This document shows, piece after piece, positions 33,342 through 44,805 of a DNA stretch of 64,000 nucleotides (the stretch's first letter is position 1; each line of letters starts with the position of its first letter). The position numbers and the translations under genes are program-made. The stretch lies in assembly GCA_947646735.1 (NCBI GenBank), contig CANTFK010000765.1:1-64000 (forward strand), written 5' to 3'. This stretch comes from Peronospora farinosa. Taxonomy: Eukaryota; Oomycota; Peronosporomycetes; Peronosporales; Peronosporaceae. Under the pieces are notes generated by a model, which was not told the DNA's origin, did not search any database, and was given only the letters and a program-made list of their open reading frames with translations.

Positions 33342-34766
33342 ATGACAGATTGTTCGGACGTGAAAGTATGTTTGGCTGAGGGGGGTTCCACTCAATGCAT
33401 TATGCTTCCGGGTAATGCAAATGACTGTCCTCCCTGTATGTACGCTATCACGGGTGGTGGCTACTCGTGCTACACTCGAAAGAATGAAGAATGCCCTTTT
33501 GCGCCGATTTTTGCTTTATGTGAAAAATCGACTTCGACATCACCTTCTGAAAGCAGCAACAGCAAGGATAATACACCAAAGTCAACCACGAAACCCACGG
33601 AGGCACCTGCTGCACCAGGTCCAGAGACTCCGACATCCGAGACATCGACATCCGAGGAATCGACATCCAATACCAAGACACCCGAGACCACTGACCCCAC
33701 TACGGATAAAGATACCTCTAACGACAGCAAGTCATTTGCGTCTGGGACTCCATCCTCGAATGATGCAGCGACACCAAACGGTTTGGATACGACCAAATCC
33801 TCCGAAATACCATTTAGTAATACGTCCGACGCAACTATATTGAGCAATACCACGGCTGCCTCCAGTCCGTCGCATACGATCAGCTTGGCTTTAGTTGGTG
33901 GTGCAGCGGTGCTAGTGGTGCTAGTGATCGTGTTTATCGCTCGCCGATTGGCGAAGAAGAAAAATGAAAAGGTCAAGAAGCTGGATCGTACAGTGTCGAT
34001 GCGGGACAGCCAGCAGTCCGACGGTACACTTAGCTCAGGAGCCTCTAGCGCGAACATGTACTCGACGTACCACTACAAGATTGAAGGTGACAACGGTAAT
34101 GGCATCTCGATGTTGACTGACTCACAGGGTAATAGCACATACGGCCCTAATTACGCTGACCAAACGACCCACAGCGGGCCATCTTCAAGACCAATGACTG
34201 ACTTCTCTAATTATGGTCAACCTCAATTATCCAAGAACTCGCGCTTTTACAGCGTGAACACCGGGATGGGCGTAAATGGTTCACAACACTACGCAAACAA
34301 TGAAATGCCTACTCCATTAACTCAGGCAGGTAGTCATTTCGTGAACGTGACGACATCTTCGTTGGACAGCAATAGGTCGCGCTCAGGAGAACATCCATTG
34401 ACAGTGAGTCAGCTCATGTCTACAGCTGCAGTTGGCGAACCAGATAAGGAAGTATATGAAAGTCGACAACAAGCTGGGTCTCTAGTATACGGGCACGTAC
34501 CACCTAGAGCGTTCGATTCTGCTATTTCTCAGAGCAATATACAGTTCGGCGTGTCGACAACTAGCAGCATCAGAAGCGACTACGATATCGTTGACCCCGT
34601 TACAATGCGTGAGGTTGAGGTACGCGGCAGCGAGATGGTAGCACAAGCGAATTGCTATCCTAAATTCTCATTCGAGTCGGAGGTTGACATTTACGACGGA
34701 GAGTCATCCGAAGAGGAGAGCAGCGACGATGGACAACCGCGACATGTGGTAGAGCATACGATTTGA
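33342..34766 (+). CDS. Single-pass membrane protein with Cys-rich head and mucin-like stalk
   Basis: A 474-aa protein, family not recognised. Residues 1-60 have eight cysteines (4, 10, 19, 29, 32, 43, 51, 60) and look like a small secreted disulfide domain. Residues 62-178 are a Ser/Thr/Pro-rich, mucin-like stalk. One membrane helix lies at about 180-200, followed by the stop-transfer RRLAKKK. The 270-aa tail is Ser/Gly-rich and ends in an acidic EESSDDGQ region. The layout suits a cell-surface sensor or wall-associated protein. No signal peptide is encoded from this ATG. Upstream codons read GLIGA just before Met1, and an in-frame TAG lies 10 codons up, so a spliced first exon is likely. Confidence 0.7.
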   Translation: MTDCSDVKVCLAEGGSTQCIMLPGNANDCPPCMYAITGGGYSCYTRKNEECPFAPIFALCEKSTSTSPSESSNSKDNTPKSTTKPTEAPAAPGPETPTSETSTSEESTSNTKTPETTDPTTDKDTSNDSKSFASGTPSSNDAATPNGLDTTKSSEIPFSNTSDATILSNTTAASSPSHTISLALVGGAAVLVVLVIVFIARRLAKKKNEKVKKLDRTVSMRDSQQSDGTLSSGASSANMYSTYHYKIEGDNGNGISMLTDSQGNSTYGPNYADQTTHSGPSSRPMTDFSNYGQPQLSKNSRFYSVNTGMGVNGSQHYANNEMPTPLTQAGSHFVNVTTSSLDSNRSRSGEHPLTVSQLMSTAAVGEPDKEVYESRQQAGSLVYGHVPPRAFDSAISQSNIQFGVSTTSSIRSDYDIVDPVTMREVEVRGSEMVAQANCYPKFSFESEVDIYDGESSEEESSDDGQPRHVVEHTI

Positions 34767-35229
34767 GGTGTTAAATGAGCCGGGGACGTCAAATCCGATG
34801 TGCATTTGCTTCAAGTTTTGCAGTGCCGTCCGTCCTCGACTTGTCTGCGTTTGCATCGCCACAACCTTGATGCAGCTCTGTGGTTGCGGCAATATGAGCA
34901 CACTTTCTAAAGAGATGACATATATTATGGCGATCGTGGCCAATGTATCGGAGTTTTGAGTAGGGTCGAATAAAATACGTATTGGTATTTCAAAGAGCGT
35001 CGTAGATCTGGATTTGATCTACAGATTCTTGCGATAGGTTGAGGCGATTTGGGAAGGAATCGCGGCCGACTTCGATTGCACTTTATAGAGCTGGAATATA
35101 CGCTGCACCCGTCCATCGATAGCGTGCCTATTCCCCCCTTTGTAGGTTCAGGCTCAAAGTCTAGCTGGGATACGAAACCATCGGTACTATTGCAGTAGAC
35201 TGAAATTTCTTTATAACGCATAATTCTCA

Positions 35230-36267
35230 TCACCAGCTTTCCGTTGGCATGGCGGATGAACTGATGTAGCTGTTGCCACCTACAAGTGACGAAATGGGTG
35301 GCAGCACACCTCTTGGCTCTGGTCGTAATGGAGGCAAGTGAATGGTCGGTGCCAAACCATTATTGCTAACATCGGGCGGACAGAAGTTCGTAGTAGGATA
35401 AAGTTCTCGATGAGATTGCTTCAGCGTTGACGGAAAACAGAGGTCTTGATACTGAGGTGTGTAGCTCAATTCGATGGGTGGAAGCCACGTTGGCGATGTC
35501 TGCAAAGGCAGAGCCCCTGATGAAGCACCATAGCATGGAGACTCCAATAATAACGGACCCCTGGGCGATGCCACGCGGGTCATCAAAGTAGGTGCTATCT
35601 CGTGCGCATTGACTGCGCCCTGCAACAGCGACACATTGGTCGGTCTCTTAGCGTTCGGCTCGCGTTGGTCCTCCTCTGTCGCGAGAAGCGGGTTATTCGT
35701 CGTCGGGTATTCCAACAACGCTGCGAGTTTGTTTTTCTGCTTCACCAACTGCTCCGCATACGACTCGAGTCGAGCACCATCGAAGTAGCCGATAGCATGT
35801 TCCATAGAAGCAATACTTTTACGCAAGCCCGTGATCTGGCGGTGTGGCCAGCGGGCGATGCCATGCCGTCGACAGATCTTTTTCAGCAAAGTCACACAAA
35901 TGCCAAATCTTGCAGCGACCTTGGCCAGTGGCTCTTCAAAATGCGGACGCAACATGTCTAGCGTGATGCTACTTGACGCCGTCATGTTGGGACGCGGCAA
36001 ACTTGACTTGAACCATGATGTTGACATCGGCGACCCAGGCTCCAACAGTTTACGACGCTTGATCGGTGAACGAGTGGTGGTGCTGGAGAGATGGCGTTTG
36101 TGTCCCATTGGCGGCAAGAGCATTGGTGCGGCGGTTGAGTTACAAGTTGAGACGACGGTCTCTCTTAAACGATCAAAGCCATCCATAGTCAGTAGATCAA
36201 TTGCTGTTGAGTAAGTCAAACAAGAGGTGACTGAGCAACGCCACACCGGCTGCGTCAGATTGGGCAT
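35230..36267 (-). CDS. RWP-RK domain transcription factor (copy 1)
   Basis: A 345-aa protein. The RWP-RK DNA-binding domain spans about residues 101-150. It includes GICVTLLKKICRRHGI followed by RWPHRQ, where the last residue of the RWPxRK signature is Gln. A helical segment (about 150-190) and a long Pro/Ser-rich C-terminus follow. A basic patch, KRRK (70-73), could be a nuclear signal. RWP-RK proteins bind DNA and are common in plants, algae and oomycetes. A related gene lies 1.5 kb away on the same strand. Met28 is an alternative start. The convergent membrane-protein gene ends about 460 bp away. Confidence 0.85.
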   Translation of the reverse strand: MPNLTQPVWRCSVTSCLTYSTAIDLLTMDGFDRLRETVVSTCNSTAAPMLLPPMGHKRHLSSTTTRSPIKRRKLLEPGSPMSTSWFKSSLPRPNMTASSSITLDMLRPHFEEPLAKVAARFGICVTLLKKICRRHGIARWPHRQITGLRKSIASMEHAIGYFDGARLESYAEQLVKQKNKLAALLEYPTTNNPLLATEEDQREPNAKRPTNVSLLQGAVNAHEIAPTLMTRVASPRGPLLLESPCYGASSGALPLQTSPTWLPPIELSYTPQYQDLCFPSTLKQSHRELYPTTNFCPPDVSNNGLAPTIHLPPLRPEPRGVLPPISSLVGGNSYISSSAMPTESW

Positions 36268-37802
36268 CCACGAGCCCGCTTCTGTGGAAGTGACTGGAGG
36301 CGCTAGATTTGAAGCGGAAACTTGTTGAGTCCGGTCTTGCTAGGACCAACGGGATAATTTTCTGTCGCGATGAGTCGTGTATCATAGTGTCTGTCAGCTC
36401 GTTCTACGCAATCGTCGAGCCCGACAGAGTCAGAGGCTGTCGGCCGCTTGATGATTGCGTCAGGATGTTCCTTATCTTAAAAGCTCTTCAAAGAGTGCAA
36501 GAAGGATAGGGATCAAGCAGTGGCTTGCTTCCTCGTGCTTCAATGACCCGATCTCGACTAGAATACATCGAGAATTGTCTCTCGCAACTCACGACATCAG
36601 TTTGGTTGGACGACCGGCGGATGGCAGTGTTAAATGAAAACGATTAGCCGACCTGCAGCCAAGGCACCGGAATGGCCATCCATGAGGATATCTCACCCTC
36701 TGTGTACACCTGTTACGGTGTGTATGTAAAGCGGATGCCATCATGACCCATGAACAGTTTATGGCATCGCAGTCAACTCCGTGTAGGTGCCTGCAGCACA
36801 GTGCTTTGTCCAGGGTCTGCAAGTCTCCGGACCTTTTCATTGCAGACAGGCAAACATTACGGGCACGTCTACTCCTAATGTCACTTAGCTGCTGTCTCGT
36901 TTTTTAGCTGCAAGCAGTACTTGGGCTTCAACCTTGACAATGCACCCTGATGTGCAAAACTGTCTACTACCGCTGAGGCTTGCAGCAAGTGCATAGAGCT
37001 ACGCGGCGGACGCAGACCAGAAAGGCTTTCGTTGGGGTTACGCGGAGGAACCCTTGAGGATTGGTGATGACATCCATCCCGTCATTGTAAGCACCTTCGA
37101 TAATCAACCCACGAGATAGGATACTTGCTGTGTTGCGAACCACGACGAACGAGAGGCATCTAGCCTGTAAAAAAGGAGCAATTGTATGTGTCTTAAGCGC
37201 CAGCACATTGCTGCTTCCTCTTTCAAGTCACTAGCCTTTATCGTTGGGGGGTTTCGCGGACAAGTGTCTAGAATTTGCTGACAGAGCTTATTCTTCATGA
37301 CAAACTTTTGTACATGTTGCGACGACGTCATGTGTTATAACGTCATTGACAGATCCTCGATTGAGTGTGTCAACTGTCTTCCTCCCAATTCCCGATGTGC
37401 TTCTTCTTGCAATGCGATAGTAAATAATCTTCTTGGCCGGCTTTCGATCTCCTCGATATGTAATCATGAGGCATCATCGTTGGTCGGAGGAAAGTATCGC
37501 CATTGCGGTTGTTGACGTTCATCCCTTTCATAGTACCGATCATCAGGTGCAGTTGTACTCGCACGCTGCGTTGATGCTACACGACTCGGGCTGTCATAGT
37601 TTTGGTGCTGTAGTATCGACGCAATAGACGGAAGTGCTCGGTGATGAGTAGCAGCGATTAAGAACCCTGGTGCATTTTCTGGCAGTAGCTCACGCGAACG
37701 AAAGTCCTTTTCACCCCACGTGTTACCGTTAGCGGTTAGAGGTCGGATTGTCAATTCGTGAACGATCTGGGTGCGAGGCGGCTCAAGACTTAGTCTAGTT
37801 GA
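36268..37802. other. Intergenic between the two RWP-RK genes
   Basis: About 1.5 kb with short open frames only. I see no domain, repeat or RNA gene. It must contain the promoter of copy 1 and the 3' end of copy 2. Confidence 0.5.
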
Positions 37803-38846
37803 TCATGCAGGGACTACCTGCGCTTCTTTTTCCTCGTCTTCGTTGCTTGTTTCGATTGTCTTCTTCACGAGCTGCTCTGCAACAGCCGCCTCTGCGTCTA
37901 ATTTCTGGAAGAGCTCTTCCGTGGGCTCGCTTCCTGTGCGTGGATATGCCTGTAGCTTGTACTCGAGTTGTAACAATTGAGCTGCGTAAGCGCGTCTTTG
38001 GTCTCCATCGAGGTAGTTCACTTGCTTGGTCATGGATGCAATGCTCTTGCGGAGTCCGCAGATCTTCCGATACGGCCAGTTGTTGATACCATTCCGTCGA
38101 CATATCTTTTTCAGTAGAGTCGTGCACACACAGAAGCTATCGGCTGCTTCATGCAATGGCCTCTCAAAATGTAGTTCCAACATGTCGAAGGTTATGTTTT
38201 GCGCGGCGTTCGAGATCGGACAATTAGGTGGCGTCACTGCCAATCCGACAGAGCCCCTTGGTCGTTGAATTTCTGCTACTTTTGACATTCGGTGTCGTCC
38301 ACCAGCCATAGATGTAGACCATCTCGTCGTCGTTTTAGTCCGTCGAGCTGACACCCGCACAGTGACAGCCTGTGTGTAGTGCTCGCTTTCTTGTCGCAAT
38401 TTCTCTCGAGATGTTTCTGCTTCTACAGCACAATTGGAAAACACAGCAGACCCCTCTGGGTCTCCTCGGCCTTGTAAAGTGGCTGGTTGCATTGTTGTAG
38501 ACTTTGCCTCACGGTCGATCATATCATCTAAAGCACAATGCTTATCGATGTGTCGTCGAGTATCGGGACTGAAGCGAGGTGAACTTGTTTCCGGAGAGTT
38601 TGCTCCAGCGGGTGGCCGCGTGATCGTAGCATGGATGTGTCCAATGATTACTATCGAAAGCGGCCCACATGAGGCGTGGTGGTGCACAGACGGATCCAAT
38701 ACAGCGCAATGTAAGCTAGCTTGAGTAGATGATCTACGGTCGAAGTCTGTCGAAGTGTGGGTTCCAAAATTGTTCATGACCGAATTGCTAGGTCTTTGAC
38801 CACACCGTTCAGGATTATCTTCTTTCGATGCGTCTAGGGACTTCAT
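37803..38846 (-). CDS. RWP-RK domain transcription factor (copy 2)
   Basis: A 347-aa protein. The RWP-RK domain sits at about residues 218-268, with CVCTTLLKKICRRNGI followed by NWPYRK, where the first Arg of the signature is Asn. After it come a helical Gln/Leu-rich region and an acidic C-terminus (DEEKEA). The N-terminal 200 residues are His/Ser/Arg-rich, unlike copy 1, so similarity is confined to the DNA-binding domain and the helix after it (GLRKSIASM in both). Same strand as copy 1, so they are probably old tandem duplicates with divergent DNA contact residues. Confidence 0.85.
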   Translation of the reverse strand: MKSLDASKEDNPERCGQRPSNSVMNNFGTHTSTDFDRRSSTQASLHCAVLDPSVHHHASCGPLSIVIIGHIHATITRPPAGANSPETSSPRFSPDTRRHIDKHCALDDMIDREAKSTTMQPATLQGRGDPEGSAVFSNCAVEAETSREKLRQESEHYTQAVTVRVSARRTKTTTRWSTSMAGGRHRMSKVAEIQRPRGSVGLAVTPPNCPISNAAQNITFDMLELHFERPLHEAADSFCVCTTLLKKICRRNGINNWPYRKICGLRKSIASMTKQVNYLDGDQRRAYAAQLLQLEYKLQAYPRTGSEPTEELFQKLDAEAAVAEQLVKKTIETSNEDEEKEAQVVPA

Positions 38847-40647
38847 GTGACAGTTATACCAGAGCTCAATGTCTTCTTATTGATGGCGTCGCTAACCTCG
38901 TTGACTAGCAGAAACGATTCGACGTATCAGTTGATAGCTTGGAGGAATGGTCCAATGGTCTGACGACGTCTACGATTGTCCAGCTTGCGTTGATCCAAGA
39001 TCGATGTATCAAGATAGGAATAATGTCGGCACTGTATTCCTTCCCTCGCAAGTGGGATCAATTGCCGGCGTATTACTATCTTATGTCTTCCCCGTTTGCT
39101 TCTTTCCGGTTGTATTCCACACCGATGTCGCATTTTGAACGACCCTGGATCTGAGAATACGTCTTGTACAATGAAATGAGCTTTTGGTTTTCTTGGGCGC
39201 TTGACCGCTTGACCGCTTCGTGTGAAAAAGAGGGAATGCAAATTGCACCGGAGAGCGCAAAAGGCAGGCGGTTTCGTCTTCAGCACGAGTTCGTCTTCAG
39301 CACGAGTTCGTCAGACAGCTCGCAACTGAGAAAGGAAGAGACAACGTTCACATCTTGTAGGGGCCGACTTTCTTCGAGATTCTTCTTTGTTTGGGGTTGA
39401 CGATCGATATACGAAAGCAATCATGCAATGTTAATAGTTGCAGCAGCTTCCAATCGACACCGTCACACGACAAGATATTACAAGTGACGGATCTTGTTCC
39501 TTTGACTTGCTGTCGGATGCAACGAGAGTATTGTCAAACAGAACTTGATGATGCTTAAGTTGATTGAGTTCCTCAAGTGGGTCTCAAAGTCTTTACAAAA
39601 AGTCACCATCGGCATGCTCCAAGGCAATCAGAACACCTTTGTTTTGCTGCACCGCCGACATTGGGCAGTCGAATGCACACTAGAATCTATAGGTAGCAGA
39701 CTTCAATGCAGTCTCGTAAAGCCTTGCACTCGAGATAGAGTGTTAAGTGGACATGAACAAGTAAACTTGTGTTTTTGTCGTCTGCAAAGTCCTTACACCG
39801 AGGAAGTATCAGTGTACGTCGAAGTGTATGCATAGACATTTTTATAGAGCAATGAAGGATACAAAGAGCATCCCTGGTTTGACGTAACGCGGTGTCTACA
39901 CAGACGTCATTAGATAGATGCAACTCTCTGCGCTTGGCATAACGTTTCTTTGCAGCTTGGTAATAAAGCTTGGTCAGCAGAAGCGGTCGTTGAAAGCCAC
40001 TATTTAACCCGTCCATGCATGACATTCTTACGGACCAGGCATGGTTGGCGTCGAAGGTGAGGAGTGCGAGATCAGTATGCCATAAATTGAATGCCGCTTC
40101 TGCGAGTTTCCGCTTGGTTGATGCAGGCTCTTCATAATCGCGTCCCGCCGTCTTTTACGTAGCATGTCGTCGACGGCAAGACAAAAGAACATAGTTTCGT
40201 TTCGAATGCATGTGCATCATTAACTGCATGTGCCCTTTACTCGATTTGCATTGAGTTCGCGGCGCGGGATGGGGCCGGTGACATCCAGTTGGAAAACGAA
40301 GTCGTGTCATTTGTTACATGGCTCGGTAGTAGAAATGCAGCGAGCTGTTTTGGCATTTGCTGAGGCTCTGCTCAACGCCGAACATTTCTAGGCGAGGGAG
40401 AAGCTTAAATGATGGCGTAAAGCTTGTTTGAGAATTAATGGAGGGATGACAAGTGACAGGAGAAGTCTAGAAACCTCATACAAGTATATCTGGTCTCTGT
40501 TTGGACAAGGTCTGTCAGTGCTACGCAGTAAGGAAATCAAAACTCCGTACATCCTGTCAAATGCCTTTTCCTTGATGGTGCCACTGCGATGCTAGGACAG
40601 TAGGAGGACAACTTCAACAGGAATGAATGATGACCACTACCTTAGCT
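38847..40647. other. Intergenic, no recognisable gene
   Basis: Only short overlapping open frames. A small direct duplication (TTCAGCACGAGTTCGTC twice) occurs at about 39280-39315. Nothing else is supported. Confidence 0.45.
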
Positions 40648-41130
40648 TCAGGGTGCATCCACGTGGCGCCACTCGATGCCGAAAAACGCAGACGCGTCGA
40701 AGTCTGGGTCTTCCACGTTCACGTTGTCCAGCCTCCCCATGATGCAGCGGTACTTGAGTGCTTTACGCGCTACCTGCGCGTTAATGGATTTCGCACCAGG
40801 GTCGTCCTGGACGACGTTAAGTAGTTGTTGCACATTCCCACACACTCGAGCCTTGGCGTCTTCGTCCTCGTAAATAAACCGAACTCGGGTAGGCGAGGCT
40901 GCTGACGCGCATGATCTGGTCGTGCGATGGCGTTGGGTGATGTCACAGTCATCATTGAACTCGCCGTGAGCAGCAACTCCGTCCCAGGACATCCGTCGAC
41001 GACGAAAGTCTTTCTGAGAGCACGTCACACTGAGATTGCAACGAGCTTTGATGGTGGGTTGGCTACCGCTTGTCCAGCGATATGTAACGGGGTGCACGAC
41101 GGCCGTCTCAATGGAAACCGGGTTCTGCAT
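40648..41130 (-). CDS. Hypothetical protein, 160 aa
   Basis: I do not recognise a family. The N-terminal half is Ser/Thr/Arg-rich. The second half (about residues 78-160) has a more regular composition, with VRFIYEDEDAKARV and QQLLNVVQDDPGAK segments and an acidic C-terminus that looks foldable. It is isolated, with no gene within 1.3 kb on either side. The overlapping open frame on the other strand is shorter and less protein-like. It could be a small lineage-specific gene or a fragment. Confidence 0.35.
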   Translation of the reverse strand: MQNPVSIETAVVHPVTYRWTSGSQPTIKARCNLSVTCSQKDFRRRRMSWDGVAAHGEFNDDCDITQRHRTTRSCASAASPTRVRFIYEDEDAKARVCGNVQQLLNVVQDDPGAKSINAQVARKALKYRCIMGRLDNVNVEDPDFDASAFFGIEWRHVDAP

Positions 41131-42451
41131 GTTTTGGTGTCTGGTGTTCCGCTTGTAAGAGGCAATGGCTGGAAAAAGAGTGAATGGGCCCAGTCGGCGC
41201 TAATTTGCTTCGAGGTGTATGTGCGTCGGCCACACTGAGAAGCGTCGCGAGTACAGAGTAAAAGGGCGTGCGTTACTCGATCGAGAATTTCTTGAACAGA
41301 GCTCGAGTCTACGATGCCTACTTGTGATGGTAAGTGGTCCAGAAACTTGTACAGAGATAAACTTCAAGCGTTGCAAATTTGGCGGAAGTTATGCCTGACA
41401 ACTTCGTCCTGAAGTCTTCCACTGTGCGAAACTCAGATCTTCAGCATGCGACAGAAGGGAAGGAGCGTTACCATGAACGAGAGCGACCACTAGCTAGTTA
41501 GCAGACTGAATGCTAAGAACAATGTACTAGCAAGCCATAGCCAGAGTCTTTGTCAGTTGCTCGGACTCACAATTGGCGCGTAAGTATATGCACATGCGAC
41601 GTTTAGTGTGATAGCCCGATTGATGTCCATCACCCATCGAACAGCTTTTGCATTGGTTTAGCATGAGAAAGAAGCTCACGTCAATTGCGGTCAATGACGC
41701 CTAGACGCATGCTCTGCCTCGTAACGCTTATTTGCGTCATTCAACGCGACATTTTGATCTCGATTACAAAGATCGAGTGAGTAAGGGTGCTCGCCAGCGA
41801 GGGCGTTTCTCGCGCACTTCAAGCACTGTCATTGCAATTGAAGTTGCATCCGACGGAATGTCAAGCATGAATGCGATTCCGTGGTATCGCGGAACTTTTC
41901 GTGACCAGCACACTGACCCCTTTTGAATTGCAGAAAAGTGTCCAGTAACATTTCCATCGCAACAACACACTTGTACGGTGTTAAACGTCGATCGGAGGTA
42001 CTATTCAACCTGCCATTCTACGTGTCAAGATCCAACGTTTGGCTTTTGCTGAGATAAGTTTGACTTTTTGATATGGAGCACTACCCTTGAAACGATACTT
42101 AGACCCCTTGCTTTCTCAACCTTACACAAGACATGTAGAATGAACATGTTGAGAACTCTAATGCACGTAGCTTCATTGCTTGTTATTCACCATTCATACT
42201 CTCTTACTTTTGTAATTAGTGCTCCGTCCCAAGTCCTTGTTTCTTATCTTGGTTGCTTCAAAAAAATAAAATATCACCGTCGTCTACTGCTGCGTCTTCC
42301 CTTGGCAAAGAGAATCTTGATAGACTGCAAGTTACCCACTGTTCCATCACTTTTTCACCTTGGTCCATGTAAACGTCTTTAAACTGCTTTCCTCCGCCAA
42401 TTCTGCGTCCCTCCTCTTTCAAAACCTGTTTTGTGCCTGACAATTTTTCAA
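41131..42451. other. Intergenic, no recognisable gene
   Basis: About 1.3 kb with only short open frames. No repeats or RNA genes seen. Confidence 0.45.
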
Positions 42452-43276
42452 TCAAATCCATTCGCTTTTGGGCATATTTGCGCTTCCTTTCTTCACTCCA
42501 AGAAGTAGTGGCTTTGGCGACGGTTCATGATCCGGTTGACGTCGACGTCGTTCCGGATGCAACGCATAGTCCATTGCAGTAATGGCTTCAGCATAGAGTT
42601 GACTAGCTTGACTCATACGTCGATTTACTTCGTCTGCATAGTCATGTCTGTGGGCTTCATGAGCTATAAGTTCATCTTTTCGTTCCTGTTGTTCTTCTAC
42701 AACACTTTGACGATGTGACGAGGTACTGGATCTCCTAGATGACGAGCTTTGAGATGTTGCAGGGTTACTGCTTAGACTCCCCCTTCGAATATCTTCCGGG
42801 TCATCAACCACATGAAATCCTTGGTCCTCATCTTCAAAAAAAGATATAATCTCTTCATCATCATCATCATCTTCTTCTTCATCATCTTCTTCTTCTTCTA
42901 TTAATTCTCCATTCATTCTCTTTTGAACAAGCTGCAACGTTTCAGCAGACTGTCGCTTCATTTCCTGCAGCTGTTGACGTAAAAAACTCTTTTGTCTCAT
43001 GGGTTTTGGACGTCCTAATTCTTCCCGTCGTGCTGCATTGGCTTGTTGCTGGTTTGTTACGGCACTAAGTGTTCCCACAGGACGTCGTCGAATGTTCTGT
43101 GCCGTCTCTTCGTCATGTTCCCGGAGTAATTTATTCTTGTGCTTGCCACTGCTGATACTACTCACGAATTTATTGACAAACCATGAGCCAAAATTACTAT
43201 TAGTCGGTTGTTGTTGACGTCCCATACGTTTTCGCCACGTACTGGGGGCAGTAGTCGATGGAATTGAGCTGCTCAT
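42452..43276 (-). CDS. Hypothetical charged coiled-coil protein, 274 aa
   Basis: The frame is open further upstream, but the first ATG is at 43276 (MSSSIPSTTAPS). A basic Ser-rich N-terminus is followed by helical Gln/Arg/Lys stretches, a strongly acidic run of Glu/Asp (about residues 145-165), a Ser-rich stretch and a final helical part with RRRRQ. Coiled-coil or disordered structure is likely. No catalytic domain is visible. It could be an RNA- or cytoskeleton-associated factor, but nothing in the sequence settles this. Confidence 0.6.
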   Translation of the reverse strand: MSSSIPSTTAPSTWRKRMGRQQQPTNSNFGSWFVNKFVSSISSGKHKNKLLREHDEETAQNIRRRPVGTLSAVTNQQQANAARREELGRPKPMRQKSFLRQQLQEMKRQSAETLQLVQKRMNGELIEEEEDDEEEDDDDDEEIISFFEDEDQGFHVVDDPEDIRRGSLSSNPATSQSSSSRRSSTSSHRQSVVEEQQERKDELIAHEAHRHDYADEVNRRMSQASQLYAEAITAMDYALHPERRRRQPDHEPSPKPLLLGVKKGSANMPKSEWI

Positions 43277-43992
43277 GACGAGTTTAGTGTTACTTAAGAA
43301 AGCCCAAACCACAATAAGTGTCTTCCGATTGTGGCGTGATTCCGTCTGTGCCAAAGTCTTTGACCAAAAGGCAAAGTCGTTTTTTTGTCATAGCGAGATT
43401 AGGGTATATCGTGCGGAAGTCATGCAAAAAAAGAATCTTCAAAAACGCCAAAGAAAATCCCATTCGTCAAGTCACTATTTCGGTTGATTATGCCAAGAAA
43501 ATGGGCACTTTCGTGTCCAGTTTGTTTAACTGGGAGCGAGAGACGTACAGTATAGAGAATGCGCAGTCTCTGTTTCCATTGTCCGGCAACTTGCCGAGTG
43601 AAGGGAAGTTTAAGAGAGAAAAAAACCCTTTTTAAAGGATGCGCGGAAAGTGCGCGCAAAGATCCACGAGGACGGAGGTCGTCGTGACAATCAACATGTA
43701 CAATCGTTAAGATCAGAAGGGGTGGTACTTATTGTCGTGTTGTCATACGAGGCCCATCCAATCGTCTTTGATAAAGCGCAGCCGCAATGATCTTCACGTT
43801 GAACTTATAACGCTAAACCTTCACGGGCGATAATACGGACAGTTGCAAAATGGCTACACGGTTCCGCATTCTCCCAGCTGAGATCGTAGTTGTAATGGAT
43901 ACCTTTTAAGCTTTAGTTTTTTGCTGTCCGAGCTTTCATGATGAGTAGAATCTGTGGGGACTTGAGAGTAATAAAATGCCGTCGAGATACGC

Positions 43993-44805
43993 TCAGTCGT
44001 GTCTGCGGCGGATCTCGAACAGTCCAAATTCCCGGCCCCAGTATTCCTTTGGTAGTTTAAAATTCGGAATCTTGTAGTACTCAAAACCATCTCGTTCCAA
44101 TTGATGGAAGAACGTAAACTCCGTATCAGCACGGTTTAAACCCAAAAGAATCAGCGTCTGCGGTGTTGCCAAGCGGTTTATCGTGTGGAGCAACGGGTCA
44201 TAGAGTTCCGGTTGGTATGCCACGTCAGTACCTAGGATGACATCGACCTGTGTAGCTTTGTGCTTATCCGTGCCATCATTCGTCGCAGCAACCAACTCCA
44301 TCAGACTCATCTCCTGCTCCAATGATCCCCAGCTTAACTCCAAGACGTGCACCTGTACACCAGACCGCACTGCCTTAGCATTGCGCTTCACATTACGATA
44401 TAACCCACGGATGTGCGTCTGTAGATCTGTTAGACACACATGTGCCGGTTTAAAACAGGCAGCAATCATAAGTCCGACGTAACCTGTTCCACTGCCTAGT
44501 TCCACTATACAGGCACCATCAAAGATTGACCGGTAATACTCTCGTTGCAGCTCCAAATGTGCTGCCAATAGCTCGCCACTGGTCCAAACGTAACCGCCAA
44601 TACCTGGTGCCCAGTCGCATTCAAACTCAAGTAAAGTCTCACTTTGCACATCGTCGTCGACTTGCACCCGCAATGGGACGATCGTTATTGTCTCATCCTC
44701 TTCCTCTTGTTGCTGGTTTTCGTTGTTATTGCACGAGATGTCTCGAAAACTGACCTGTTCCTGATCCCTAACTACTGGCACTGATAGAATTTGTAGCTCA
44801 TGCAT
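43993..44805 (-). CDS. METTL21-type lysine methyltransferase
   Basis: A 270-aa seven-beta-strand SAM-dependent methyltransferase. The family-16 (METTL21/VCPKMT/EEF2KMT) pattern is clear: an upstream GGYVWTSGELLA segment, motif I VELGSGTGYVGL (residues 101-112), LTDLQ (125-129) after strand 2, and the DxxY motif DVAY (194-197) typical of protein-lysine methyltransferases of this family. It ends FGLFEIRRR. The substrate cannot be told from sequence; relatives modify chaperones or elongation factors. It has an acidic Glu-rich N-terminal extension. It is divergent from MON1 copy 1, 660 bp away. Confidence 0.82.
   Translation of the reverse strand: MHELQILSVPVVRDQEQVSFRDISCNNNENQQQEEEDETITIVPLRVQVDDDVQSETLLEFECDWAPGIGGYVWTSGELLAAHLELQREYYRSIFDGACIVELGSGTGYVGLMIAACFKPAHVCLTDLQTHIRGLYRNVKRNAKAVRSGVQVHVLELSWGSLEQEMSLMELVAATNDGTDKHKATQVDVILGTDVAYQPELYDPLLHTINRLATPQTLILLGLNRADTEFTFFHQLERDGFEYYKIPNFKLPKEYWGREFGLFEIRRRHD

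Noticed and set aside
33415..34057. 142- and 195-codon frames on both strands within the membrane-protein gene
   Set aside because: Artefacts of the Ser/Thr/Pro-rich, repetitive stalk coding sequence.
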